From Ampelocalamus luodianensis (Eukaryota > Streptophyta > Magnoliopsida > Poales > Poaceae), in NCBI GenBank assembly GCA_036346255.1, contig CM070633.1:35246192-35310191 (forward strand): DNA of 64,000 nt. The letters are read 5' to 3'. The notes under the pieces are model-generated. The model was not told the DNA's origin. It saw only the letters and a program-made list of their open reading frames with translations, and made no database searches. How positions within the stretch are numbered: position 1 is the stretch's first letter; each line of letters begins with the position of its first letter. Below, one piece after another: positions 21,852-33,771 of the stretch. A program made the position numbers and the translations under genes.

Positions 21852-22494
21852 ATGATGGTGGGGAAGAGGGGGAGGGCGTGCAAGAATCCGATGAGGCGGA
21901 CGACGAGCATGACGGAGTTCGCGCCGCCGGACGTGATGGCGGCGGTGATAGAGGAGGAGGAGGAGGAGGAGGCCATGGTGGTGGGGCAGCCGGGCGGCGG
22001 CGGCGACGGCGACGGGCGCCAGGACTGGTTGGCCGCGTACGGCGGCGGCGGCGGCGATGTCGGGAAGGACTGGCTGGCGGCGTACCGTGCGCGCGCGGCG
22101 CCGGCGCGGGCGGGTCTCCGTCGGAACTCGGCGGACTGCCCGCCCGCCGAGACCGCCGCGTTCCTCCGCGCCTGCGGCCTCTGCCGCCGCCGCCTCGGCC
22201 CCGGCCGCGACACCTTCATGTATAAGTACGTACGTTAATTACTCGAGCATAGATTGTTTACCTGTTGCTAGAGCTGCATGATTGATTCCTGCATATTGTT
22301 TGATTTGCAGGGGTGAGACGGCGTTCTGCAGCCTGGAGTGCCGGCAGCAGCACATGACGCAGGAGGAGTGGAAGGACAAGTGCGCGGTGACGTCGATGAA
22401 GGAGGAGGCGACGGCGGCGGCGGCAGCGGCGCCGAAGGCCGGCGGCCGCGGCCCCGGGAAGCCCGGCACCGGCGGCACGGTGGCGGCGGCATGA
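21852..22494 (+). CDS. FLZ-type (FCS-like zinc finger, DUF581) protein, two exons
   Basis: Coding joins 21852-22225 and 22311-22494, giving 185 residues. The FLZ domain spans the splice junction: FLRACGLCRRRL...D then FMYKGETAFCSLECRQQHM, with the C-x2-C and FCSxEC cysteines all present. FLZ proteins are plant-specific adaptors that bind SnRK1 kinase subunits in nucleus and cytoplasm and link energy and stress signalling to other partners. The N-terminal half has an acidic Glu run, Gly-rich linkers and two WLAAY repeats; the C-terminus is Ala/Gly-rich. The start was chosen as the first ATG of the longest frame (ATGATG). Intron position inside the FLZ domain is usual for the family. The gene looks intact; a transposon sits just upstream. 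Confidence 0.93.
22226..22310 (+). other. FLZ gene intron (85 bp, GT-AG)
   Basis: Donor GTACGT follows ...ATGTATAA and acceptor TTTGCAG precedes GGGTGAGACG. Splicing rebuilds the Lys codon and the YKGETAFCS motif, which confirms both sites. Confidence 0.93.
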
Positions 22495-23906
22495 CGGCTA
22501 GGCCCCGACGCAGCGGCAGGCAACGTACCTACCTACTAGAGCTAGCTAGCTCAGCAAACCCTCAGCTACGCATGTACTCCTTACTACTCGTACAGTTGTA
22601 CTCAAATGGGTGAAACGACGATGCTGCTAGTAATCACCCATCCATCTCTGCAGGCCAGAAACCATTGATTAATCGGTTTTCATGGATCGATTCGATTCGA
22701 TATATCGATCATCATCGTAGCCTGTACTAGTAGTTGACTCGATCGATGTGAAATTTCCCATCCATGCAAATTCTAGCTAGCTCCATGGAGCTTAATTTTC
22801 GCCATCGTGGTATTGTACCACCGTGCCATCGATCGTGCGCGTACGCGCGCGAAAAGAAAGAGGCCGGTTAAAGGACGAGCGAACTAAGTGGCCGCAGCAC
22901 TAGCAGCTGGATGCATTGCATGCATGGCAAAAGTGGCCGGTGCGGTACACCTATGGACGCATCGCACGGCAGAGCGGCGGTTGTGATCGATCGGTCGATC
23001 TTTCACAAGAAAACGAAACTAAAGATCCACCGCCACAGCGCAGTGCACACGTACTTGATCGATCGAGCCGATCGAGTTAATTCTTCAAGCTCGAATCGCC
23101 ACGAACCCGTCCTGTGAATCCGGGATTAAATTCTCGTACTGTGCTGTGTGTGTGAATTAATCCTGGGTGATGACGCAGTAGTTAATTAAGATGATGTTAA
23201 TTACGTGCGTGTCCACGAGCCAGCCACACGCTGAAGCCATTGAACCCGTCTTAGGGTAATTAATCAATCTCGTGAGTGGCAGTAATAAGTAGTAAAGCTC
23301 GATAGCTCCGTGGATGCTCACATGGATACCGCTGTGGCCCATTACTGCTACTAATGAAGCACTAGAACGCTAATTAATACAGAACGCTAATTAATACAGA
23401 ACGCTAACAACTCTTGTTGTTTTAAGGCGCAAATTCCGTATACACATATATAGAATCAGTTTAATTTCAGTAAAGAATCGCTTGCTACTTGTACTTAACG
23501 CATGTCAGAAGCGTCTTAGAACGCCAGCAAGTATTGTACTACATTTAGTAGTAGCTTGTTTACAATTAAACTAGGAAGAGTACCAACCCTACCTAGTGAG
23601 TACAACCAAGTACCAGGCATTAATATGCTTGCTTCTCACTGACAGAGATTTTACTACTAGCGGTACTTGTCTTGATAGTACAACAATAAATCGATGAAGC
23701 ATCTGCGGGCAGAGCTGCTGTGCCGACACCATGTTGACGCTTGTCCAGATCGCTCCTCTGGGGTTCCGGCCGCACGCCGATACGCTGCCAAGACCAACTG
23801 CTCGGGAAAACAAGTTTTCACACACTTTTTTACACGACATGGACGTATCACGTATGGGTCCCAACGTGGAAGGTGCGCCCAGTGTGGCGTTCTAGTCCGT
23901 AAGTAA
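22495..23906. other. FLZ 3' region and intergenic DNA; no other gene seen
   Basis: The first few hundred bases are presumably 3'UTR; no single clear poly-A signal stands out. GATCGATC-rich tracts and AATTAATT tracts follow. A 17 bp unit (AGAACGCTAATTAATAC) repeats about 2.5 times at 23364-23408. No ORF is convincing. Confidence 0.5.
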
Positions 23907-24201
23907 GGGTACGTACAACAGTACAGACGATTTTTGTTTGTAATACTCTCTATGTTATTTATAGATAAAATTAAAGACAACTCATACAGTGGGTTGTTTT
24001 TAAATTTTGTATATATGACTCCACAAACTGTACAGACAACATAGATACAACAACAAAACAGCCGTCTATAAAGGCTTTATATACTGTCCGTTGCATCTCA
24101 GACAGCTTTATTATCTCTCCTTGTTATCTCTCATCCACATCATTAAAAATCTTACGTGGCAAAGATTATAGACTGCTGATATCACTCCACTGTACATGCC
24201 C
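23907..24201. mobile_element. Tourist-like (PIF/Harbinger) MITE, 295 bp
   Basis: Ends are GGGTACGTACAAC and, reversed, GGGCATGTACAGT, flanked by TAA at 23904-23906 and 24202-24204, the 3 bp duplication of PIF/Harbinger elements. The interior is AT-rich and non-coding. Confidence 0.72.
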
Positions 24202-24207
24202 TAATAA

Positions 24208-24459
24208 CTCTGATTCCAAACATAATTTGTTTTGGTTATTGATATGGTCTGTAGTGTGACACTTTGACTATTATTTTTTTTAATAAAAATATGGTGTTTT
24301 AAATAAAACTAATTGCACATGATGAAAATATATTTCTTGATGGATCTACTAATACTAATTTTATGTTGCCGGTCTTGATAATTCTTTATATATTGATGGC
24401 CAAACCAAAAAATGTTTGACCGGCACAGATTTTAAAATGACTTACATTTAGAATCAGAG
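24208..24459. mobile_element. Stowaway-like MITE (252 bp), degenerate
   Basis: The ends CTCTGATTCCAAACATAA and, reversed, CTCTGATTCTAAATGTAA resemble diverged Stowaway termini. TA follows the right end, and the left dinucleotide is AA, possibly a mutated TA. It sits almost directly next to the Tourist element. Confidence 0.6.
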
Positions 24460-26038
24460 TATGAAATATGTGTTGTCAACGTGTGCTATTTTGGTGCTCG
24501 ATCGTGTGTGTGTATCCCTGAAAAACATTCAAATAGCCATGAAAAATTTCTTCACCATGCCCAAGTATCTAATGAGAAAATTAATGTAATGTGTATAACT
24601 GTACAGAAAAATGCATGGAGAAAAGAAACGGTCGGTCAAGCAAGGGAAGCATGTGTATCTTCTGCATGATTCGGGTCCGTGGTACGAAAGTGATAGCCGA
24701 AATTTATCGCCTTTGCTCCGATATATCCACTAATGCACTATTTTCTTTTCGAGAAACTGCGTCATGCCTTCCTATTTCCTCCCCGATATGTTTTCACTAG
24801 ATTGGTGATCCTCTTCATATATATCCTCGGTGGTATCCAAGGAGCCTTTTGAAATAGTTGTCTGCACCTCAATTTCTTGTCAACTTTCATCTCGGCAGGC
24901 AAAGTTTCACCCCATGAGGTGGATGGCCTGGGGCACTCAAGAAAGCAAGAGTGCACCTTTGAATTGTATTACGATTGGCTGATAGGCAATTATGGGTCTT
25001 AGGATTGGCAGCACCATGGCAAAGAAAACATCGCCCACATAGCATGCCAATTGCCCAATTATAACATTTAGTGGCAAAGTGCGACTAGTTATAACACAAT
25101 GCTGAAAGAGTATCAGGGACGGATAACTACTTGCGTCTGGGCTTTAAGACAAGTTGTACAACTTCTTTGCATCGGTAGGCTAGAGGTTTGTTCATAGTCT
25201 CGGGAGAATCCGTTTCAAAATATTTGTCTATTGAGAGAATCAAGAGTGTAGTTATTGTAATGTTTTCGCTCTCTACTCCTACTTAAATGCTTTGGAAGAG
25301 ATTAAGTGGTTGTGTTATATTATTTAATAGGGGCATGCATGATCATTTTTTATTAACTTTTTTTTCTTAGATTTAGCGTCTTCTTAGTCTGTGAGTACTC
25401 ACGGTGAGATATGGACAAATATAGTGAAAAGGAGGAAGTAGTTCACAGTAGTAGCTTACTACCCTAAAAACAATGAAAAACTACTACATCGATCAATTCC
25501 TTTGTCACCAGTCTGAAAGAAAAGGCCAAACAACATGTTGAACTCAAGAAACAACGTGTGCAAGTGCATCTCATTGGGAGAGGTTTTACACTATCAGTCT
25601 AGCCACTACCCCATGTCACGAGTGGTCCATTGCGTTGGATGCACCTGCAGCCAACCACAAGCACAAGGCCCCCAACACCGTCCAGTTGTCCACACGCGCG
25701 CCGGCTTCTCCCATTCCTCACTCCCAATTGCTTCCCCTCTCTCTCTCTCTCTTCTCGTTTCCATCTCCCCTTTTCTTGGCCTAGCTAAAGAAAAAAGAAA
25801 ATGCTTCCCTCTTGCATGCTCCGTGGCACGCATAAGCCAATGGAAAAGGAAGGGCCATAGCGTTGGAAAGGCACTTTAATTTTCTTTTCTTTGCAAAAAT
25901 TGTGACGTGTTGTTCCTATTTCGTGGCTGCAAGGAATTGTTGTGAGTGTAAGTTGGGGGATGCATGATTCCTGATGTGAAGCTACTAGAATCCATGGTCC
26001 TTCCCCCCGAAAGAAAGGGGTTTCTAGGGTTTGTGAGA
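24460..26038. other. No gene recognised (24460-26038)
   Basis: Mixed AT-rich sequence with short ORFs lacking recognisable domains. The 25535-25879 frame is interrupted by CT microsatellite-like sequence (about 25738-25752) and looks non-coding. Confidence 0.4.
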
Positions 26039-26040
26039 TA

Positions 26041-26304
26041 CTTCCTCTTGTTCTAAATATAAGTCGTTTTGAATATTGATACAGTTTTCAAGGTGACAAC
26101 TTAACAATCAATTTCTATGAAAATATGTTATTTCAAATAAAAATAATTATACACTTTGAGATTATATATATCATGGTGGATCTATAGTAATACCAATTTG
26201 AGGTTGGCAACATTAGTAGTTCTTCGTATATTGATTGTCAAAACTATAAATGTTTAACCAACACAAATTCTAAAACGACGACTTACATTTGGAATCGGTG
26301 GAAG
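26041..26304. mobile_element. Stowaway MITE (264 bp)
   Basis: Ends CTTCCTCTTGTTCTAAATAT and, reversed, CTTCCACCGATTCCAAATGT, both followed by an AAGTCG segment, are flanked by TA on both sides (26039-26040, 26305-26306), matching Stowaway/Tc1-mariner MITEs. Confidence 0.78.
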
Positions 26305-26576
26305 TAACTAACTAGAAGTCTAGAATTGTGACTATCAATTCGTACTATAGTACATGTGCCATACGGTGCATGCAGGAATGCATTCAATTTCAATTCAAGT
26401 TTGTATATACATTTAAAAAATCTAACTGTGATGAAATTGCTAAGTTTTGTGGAAGTGAACTAATAGATGAAATATAGTGCTAATTATGCATGTGATTGAA
26501 AGGTAGGTTCTAAGTTATCATTGTCAGTTGCATTAACCTTCATGTTGTGCTATTACATATAAGCTTATCTGGAGTG

Positions 26577-29500
26577 TGTCGGACCGGATTTTACAATCCG
26601 AATCCTCTGTGAAAACACTGTGCTATTCCTGGATCGAGATAGCACTCACGATACATCATCGAATCAAATCATACATGGCGTAAAATTATACCATTTATTA
26701 ATTAACACAACAGAGTTCGCATAGACCGTATCGGTCGAGTTTTACAATAAGAGCCGAATAGGCTAAATTATTTACATTACAAAAGACAATGGAACTACAA
26801 TGAAGCAAAGGGTGAGAGCACATCTCTCCACGAGCAAGCGTTGGGAAACCAGTGTGCGTTCGATATTACCTAAAGACTCGGATAATATAGGATGCACGCA
26901 AGCACCGACGAGTCACCGGATCGTGGCGAGACCTAGACTAAAAGAACTAAACTACTCCTCATCATCTCCTGGGCCTCCAACTTCTGGATCCTCGTAGTAG
27001 TCGTAATCTCTAGGATTTTCTGCTTCTGAGGGTTTTGGAGAGGGAAGAGCGATGATGAGCACAACTTTCGTGCTCGCGAGCCAACACACAATGCAATAGT
27101 ATACATGTAAGGCTAAACAAGGATGGCTCGGGTTCTTTTATTTGATAAATCAATATTTTCAATTATCATAATTACAAATTCATATCACTTAGTATTTTAA
27201 CCAAATTGCATTTTGTTAAAGAGAGTAATTGTGCAATATTTATAACAGCAGAGGTTACCTCCACCTTTATGCTTAATTTGATTGGGGCTAACCCCACATA
27301 TTAACATCACTGAGTCTGAAAACTCAGGGAAAATCCAACCTAGGGCTAGGTGAGCCCACCATATTTTTCATACCACCCACAAAAGTTTTTGAAATAGAAC
27401 TAACTCAAGTTAATTTCCTATGTCCGCCTTTGACCGTAGGCACGGCTATTTAAACAGTTTATTACTCTGCAGATGTTGTACACGTTTTCGTAGACATGTG
27501 AATCAAGGGGAGATCATCACAAGGCCTTTATAATGCATCCCTCTCTATTAGTTACACTTCGCTAAGGTTTCGTCCACGAAGGGTTACGCTCTTTTAGATC
27601 CGTTAACCCTTACTTAGACCCCCTCTTGCGCCATCCAACGACTTACGTCGCGCACCCCGACACCCTTCGCCACAAAGGCTTACGGCGTCGCGGATCATCT
27701 ATCTGATGCAACTTGTACTCCGATGGATACAAATTATTTAGCCAGGTTGTACTTTACGGACTTGTGGCTGCACTTGTTTTACACGGGAGGTCATGACAAG
27801 ATTAAGTTCTTAGGGTTGTCTGGGCGGTTCATTCCACATACCATCCACAACACAACAGTCCTTGGGCTATATTAGCACCCACTGTTGAACCATCCATCAC
27901 ATTAGCCGCTCAAACAAGGTAATAGCAATTTAGGGTTTTGAGGAGTAAAACCAAATTACCACATTTATCTCAGTTATGGACCACCAATGACTGCCCAAAC
28001 CATTTTTATGTTTGAAGAGATAATGATTGGGACATTTTAATGTCCCAGTACTCAAGCAAGATTAGCATGTCGCTCAAGTACAACCTATACTAATATTTAT
28101 CATATAGTTACTAGGGTGACAAGGTTTAATGGATTCAATATCAAGGATGGCATAATAATTAATTAATCATCAAATGGGTATTTAACTATCTTAAGTTTTA
28201 ACACACATTTGATTAAAGAATTAAAGCATGCACTTTGCTATTTTAAAAGAATATAATTTGCATAAAATGTAGGTTCAACATGATCAAAGTATTGACTCGT
28301 CTGGATTATAGGTAAGAGAGTCTTGATGGTATTGTGCTTGATCAAGTTGAAGATCTCCCGCGTCTTCAAATCCTATTCGGACAATCGTACCAGGAAAAAG
28401 TATAAACAAGCAAAGAGAGCAAATAAATACAAAAGAACCAATAAATGAACTCCAAATTAAACAAAACCTATGCCATCAACAAGATCTTGAATTTACAATA
28501 TTTTAGAAACAGGTTTCATAATTTTTGGAGTTACAACGAGTGAGAACGAGACTCCCGAAACTCGGATTAGAATTAAACCGGGAAATAAAAAAGGAGAGAG
28601 AAATGGGTGCACTGCATAGTGCATGGACCAAGTCTATGCGCCATGGTCCGGGGAAGTTTACTGTGGCGGCCCTCTTGAAAGAGAGAGGGAGAGGGGCTTA
28701 GGGCTAATGACATATGGGGCTACTCAAGGTAAATCAACTCATCCCCATTTGATTCAATCGGCCAGAGAGAGGAAAAAAAGGGAAGCAAAGGGAGGTCCGG
28801 CGGCTCAAGGAAGGTGGCGGCGCCGGCAAGTGGCGGCATGGGAGGCCACCGGCGGCGAACGGACTGGTGGGGAGTGGGGCCCCACGAGCGGCGGTGGTGT
28901 TAGAACCACCGCGGTGGCGGCACAAGCGCAAAAAGAGGCGGCGGGCTTCATGGGCGCATGCGGTAGAGATGCCGCGGCATGCGGCGGCACCGAGAGGAGC
29001 GGGAGCAGCGATGGCGGCAAGGAAAGGAGGCGCGGCGCGCGACCGGTCATGTAGGCGCGGGCAAGCCGACGGTGTGGCGGCAGAAACGGGAGCGACAAGG
29101 AGACGAAGCGGCGCGGGAACCCAAGGTGAGTATCGTTGGCTTCTTCACTCGGTTTCCCTTGCTCGGGAAGAAGGGAGAACAAGGTGTGTGTGTGGGGGGG
29201 GGAGATTTCAGCCGGAGGAGAACACGACGATTTGGGGGGGGGGACCTTACCAGAGAGGGAGGAGGGGAGTGAAGGGGGCAAGAGGGGTGCTCAGGGGAGC
29301 TCTTATAGCAGGCGAAAAAGGGGAGGGAGCCGGTGAAGGGGGGACAGGGTGCCGGCGGGAGCGGCGGGTGCGGGGACGGCAAGGGGAGCAGGTGGGCGAT
29401 GCGACGGCTCCGTCATGGGCACTTGCATGCACTGGACGGCATGGCGTCACGAGGACAAGACAAGACGAGAGGGAGGGCGTTGTGGTCTTGGGCGATAGAG

Positions 29501-29728
29501 GAGTGGGCGGGAGCAAGTGGTAGCATGGTGGTGGCAGGGCACCAGAGAGAGAAGAAGAAAATGGACAGGGGGAGGAAGAGATGGGGCCAAGGGGGAAAGA
29601 GGGGAGAAAGAATTCAAAACCAGAATTCAAACCGAAATTGAAGTTTGAAACTGAGATTTGGGTTTGAGCTTTTGAGAACAAGAGACAAATGTAAACACAA
29701 CTCAAGAACCGAAAAACGGAATGCTACA
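26577..29728 (-). repeat. Solo LTR of a Tekay-type gypsy element (3152 bp) with perfect 5 bp TSD
   Basis: On the - strand it runs TGTAGCATTCC (29728) to ...GGTCCGACA (26577) and is flanked by GAGTG at 26572-26576 and 29729-29733, so both ends are exact. It shares end and internal segments with the LTR at 4820-7568 in opposite orientation. No internal retroelement genes are present, so it arose by LTR-LTR recombination. A TATA motif (reverse TATAAGA, about 29303-29309) sits after the U3-like AT-rich and GC-rich blocks. The glycine/arginine-rich ORFs in 28620-29640 are composition effects. Confidence 0.92.
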
Positions 29729-29733
29729 GAGTG

Positions 29734-31637
29734 GGATTGATTCGTACCTTGTATGGAACACTGAAATTTTGCATGAGTTTTTTTTCCCCAAGAAACGATG
29801 CAATTTCCATGAGAATACTACACAACCTTGATGTTCCAAATGGCGCCTTAGAGATCGCAAAACAATACTCAATACTCTACTATATATGCTTTTTAAGAGA
29901 GTACATCAGTTTCTTTTTTTCTTTTGATATTAAACTGCAAGTTGGTCGCAACTGAAAAGCTATACCAATTGACATTGAGTGACAGTTGATAGCTTTAATT
30001 AATCCGGCTGGTATTTGAAATGAAAGTGATAGCAGGCAATGAGAGAAGGAAGAAAAAAGAGTGGACTATTTCAGTTACCCACATATATTGAACAGTTCAG
30101 CCAGCATTAGTTCTTGTCTTTTCACGACAAGGATTTCTTTGACCTCATGTTAACTTTATCCCTGAGAACATTAATGTTTTTAGCATCCTTATTTCCTTGC
30201 TCAGCAGCTACCTTAGGGCAATACATGCATGCATGTTGACATGTTGTGTACTCTTTAAGAATTTGAATGCTTGATTAGCTCAGCTATCTTTAAAACTTAC
30301 ATAAAGGTAAGGACAGAATAAAATCATAGAAAATTCTCAAATTACACACATCTATCATAAAATCAATGGAATTCGAACCATGACTTCTAGCCAGATAATC
30401 CTAACGCCACTCTGATTGAAGTATACCTGTCTAACAGCAGATAATCCTAGACTAGCTCCTAGTCATAATTTGGAATAACTACAAGATTTGTGGGCTTGCA
30501 GGACAATATGCATTACTGTAATATATAGACCAAAATCTATCCAACACTCGTTAGGCATCTCATACAGCCAGATATCCAATCGTCAGTTGCACAAATGCGC
30601 AGGCACCATGTAAAGTGGCAGATCCAAAAGTTTCATATCAGCTAAGGCACTAACCCAAAAGGAAGATCTACAAAACTATTATGACGATGGCATCTTAACT
30701 TAATCTCGGATCTATTTGGTGATCTCAGTGCAGTCCCTACGAGAAAAAGAGTACATGAAGTGGGGGGTCCCTGCTCGATGTTAGAAAACGAAATTTCACT
30801 TGATCTGTTCCTTCCACACGAACATAGTTATTGAGTATCGAAAAAGAAGAAGAAATTTGCGGCCTAAACGTCTTTTTGGACGCCTTCTTCTTTTTGCCAC
30901 ACAGCCACAGTACAACCATGAATCATCTGATGAAAATCAACATTCGGCATATATGGAGGAGAACTGGAGATATATAGAGAGAGAGATAGAGAGAAAGATT
31001 CAAAAAATTTCGAGAATGAATACACATCTTAATTTCTCATTCACAACGGTTTAGATTTTGTACTATTTCAAACATCAAAAGAGAAAATTCCTTATATCCC
31101 GTTAAATATGAAATCCCTCGCTGATTCATATGCGCAACAAAATAAGGGGCTTGCAATTTGGTATCTAGCAGGTGGGGACACGTCCGAGTCAGCACCAATC
31201 AGGTAGCTAGGTTGTTGTTTTCCTGCCCAAACTTAAAAATGCTGCCATCTTCAGGGGCTGGTAGCCAGTAGGCTTGCACTCCAAAGTGACACTTGCAAGT
31301 GGCGCATATCTTAACGATTTTTCGGATCAAGTGAAGTAAACGTTTGGGAGTACTCCTTATACAAATGGCAAACAATGTACTTTGGAATGAACTTTTCAGT
31401 AAATTATGCTGTGTAGAGTTATGCAAGTTTGAGCTAGTGACCAAAACCAGGGTATTTAAGGCAATTCGCTAGGTACAAACATTACTCAGCACTGATGCAT
31501 GGATAATTCCGATAATTATGTGTCGCCAGATCACCGAAAGCAACTGCTAGCTCCTAATTCAAGAGGAAAGATAGCTTTGAGCCTTTGATCGTCGTATGTT
31601 GTGTAGGATAGCATTGCATCAGTTAACCAAGGAGGAC
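29734..31637. other. No gene recognised (29734-31637)
   Basis: AT-rich sequence between the solo LTR and the LINE-type retroposon. Short ORFs at 30800-31054 and 31199-31444 have no recognisable domain or conserved-looking composition. Confidence 0.4.
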
Positions 31638-31649
31638 AGATGCATGCTC

Positions 31650-32619
31650 CGCTCCCTCCCTCTCCTCCTCCCTTCCTCCTCGCCGCCGCCGTCGGCAGTC
31701 ACCGGCAGGCTAGCAACGGTGGGGCTCCTTCCCGCGGTGGTGGTGCTCGATTTGCATCGCGCTCGATGCCCGACGTCGTCGTCGATTTCAACGGTGTGGA
31801 CTTTTATCGGGGTTAGATCGGGCCCTTCTCCACCGGCTTGTCTTCGGCGTGGCGATCCGGGCCCTTCTCCGCGGCTTCTTTCGGCGCGGCTTTGTCGATG
31901 GCATGACAACGAGGTAGTGCGGTGCGATTCATTTGGCGCAATTGGTAGAGATCGCGACGGCTCGATGGTGATGGCTTGTGCGGCGCCCGACTCCTTCCCG
32001 GTGGACGGCTTTTAATCAACCGATTCGTGGGTTACGGTGGACGTCGCCTTCCTTTGTCTTTGCGGCGGCGTTAGCGTGGGATGTTGCGGACATCGCTTTG
32101 GCGATCTCGCCTTCATTGGTTGGATCCAGTGATGAGGTCATGCTGTGGCGTGGTCTTGGAGCGCTGATACCTTCGATCCGGGGTGAAAACTCTTGATCTG
32201 GCCTTCGTTGGTTGGATCCGGCAACGACGTCGACCTGAGTAGCGTTACCTTCTTGAATGTGTTACTTTGGAGAACCGGTACCTAAGCTTCGGTGTGAAAA
32301 CTCCTGATCTGACTTTCGCTAGTTGGATCCGACGACGATAACATGAGTCATATCCCTTTTTAGAGGCGTTGCTACGGAGACTGGCCCGTCACCACCTCTT
32401 TACCGCACAGCTATTGTTCGTGTGTGGACGATCTCCTGATTGGTCTCGGAGACGGGGCTAGGTGGTCTTTTTTTAGGCTAGCCTTTGCATGACAATTTAT
32501 TTGTCATTGTTGACTTTTAACCGTTTTTTGTTTTAAACTTTTAGCTGATAGTGGTATATGACTGTGTGCATCCTTAGTTGATACAGAGATCGAAAGTTGT
32601 ACTTTCATTATCTAAAAAA
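31650..32619 (+). mobile_element. Non-LTR (LINE-derived) retroposon, 970 bp, with 11 bp TSD
   Basis: Perfect duplications GATGCATGCTC flank it at 31639-31649 and 32620-32630. The 3' end is GTACTTTCATTATCTAAAAAA, a short A tail typical of grass L1-type LINE tails. The body is GC-rich at the 5' end and includes a tandem motif (GGTTGGATCC context at 32117, 32212 and 32322). No RT or endonuclease frame is present; a 139-codon ORF at its start lacks domains. It is best read as an internally deleted or non-autonomous LINE derivative. Confidence 0.78.
32090..32345 (+). repeat. ~100 bp tandem motif inside the LINE-derived retroposon
   Basis: Three diverged units carry GATCTnGCCTTCnTTGGTTGG followed by ATCCGnnnACGA, spaced 95-110 bases. 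Confidence 0.65.
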
Positions 32620-32630
32620 GATGCATGCTC

Positions 32631-33535
32631 ATCATTGCAAGGTCCTTGACGTCATAGTGTGGGTTATTTTCAACCCCCAAAAAAAAGTCAGGGCGTGTAT
32701 CCCACGTATGTGGATTGTGGACTGTCCAATCGAAAAATGGACGCTCGATAATGCGCTTCAATGGACATACTGTCGATGTCTCATGATCATTTGCAGTCCA
32801 ACGCCGTGCTGAAAACTAGCTAGATTGGAAGGAGTATTAAGCTACATTTCTTGACGACGCCTTGCAATCAGTTTCAGGCTGGCTTTCAGCTGCACGAATG
32901 GAAACCAACCCACACCGTCGTCAGTCGTCACCTGTCCAAGATGGCTGAACCACCATGAGCACGATTGGATAGCTGATCCGTCGAACAAACGTCGACTTGC
33001 AGGCTTGCATCTTGCGTAACTAACAGTACACATTTCAAGGAAGGAATCAGTCTGAATGCCTGCGTGCCTGTTGTGTGCTCCCAAGAGACGGCTAGCCAAT
33101 CGATCGATCGATCGGCAACAATAACTGTGGAAAGCTCCCCCTGGGAAAGGGAGACGACAACAAAGTCAATTAGTCCTGAACGCTCCAGTACTGAAGGAGA
33201 AGCAAGCAACGTAACCAGGGATCGATGGACGGGCCTGTTCTGAAGTAAATTTCCATGGTGATCAGAGGCTGAGAACGACTTAACCAACCGGCAGCGGCAG
33301 CGGCAGCGTTCGGTGGCCGTTTTCCACGCATGTGGCTAGCTCGTCAGGCTATCTTGACCGTGCTGCGTTATTGCAGATGCTGTCGAGACAGCGGCAGCTT
33401 TGATGGCAAGTTGTTCGGTTGTTCCTGAATGTTAATTAGAGTGATGGATGTGTGAGCCTGTGTGACCTTGAGTTCTCGTGCTCCGTTTCAGGTAAGGTGG
33501 CGAGGTCCTGTACGGATTTAGAAGTGGATGCGAAT
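32631..33535. other. No gene recognised (32631-33535)
   Basis: Unique-looking sequence. Short reverse-strand ORFs (32842-33287) are unlike any family I recognise. Confidence 0.4.
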
Positions 33536-33550
33536 AGAGCTAATTCCCAT

Positions 33551-33756
33551 TTTTTTTTCTGAAAAAAAGGCTAACTCAGCTTTTATAGAAAGCCAAATAA
33601 AAGAGTTCATACAGCATACTGGAGTTACCAGCTTACATCAGAGATCTAACAGAAGAGTTATCTCAAAGATAACAGCATCAACCAGCTGACAACCAACAAA
33701 GTAAACTACAAAAGCTAACACATCGTCTCCAGAAAAAGCTCCAGGCAACGAACCAC
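33551..33756 (-). mobile_element. 5'-truncated LINE tail (206 bp) with 15 bp TSD
   Basis: AGAGCTAATTCCCAT is duplicated exactly at 33536-33550 and 33757-33771. The insert begins with a T run on the + strand, so its poly-A is on the - strand, and the reversed sequence ends ...CTTTCTATAAAAGCTGAGTT then AGCC and poly-A, like grass L1 tails. No coding remains. Confidence 0.85.
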
Positions 33757-33771
33757 AGAGCTAATTCCCAT

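Noticed and set aside
28623..29523. Several long ORFs in GC-rich DNA
   Set aside because: They lie wholly inside the solo LTR bounded by exact target duplications and are compositional.
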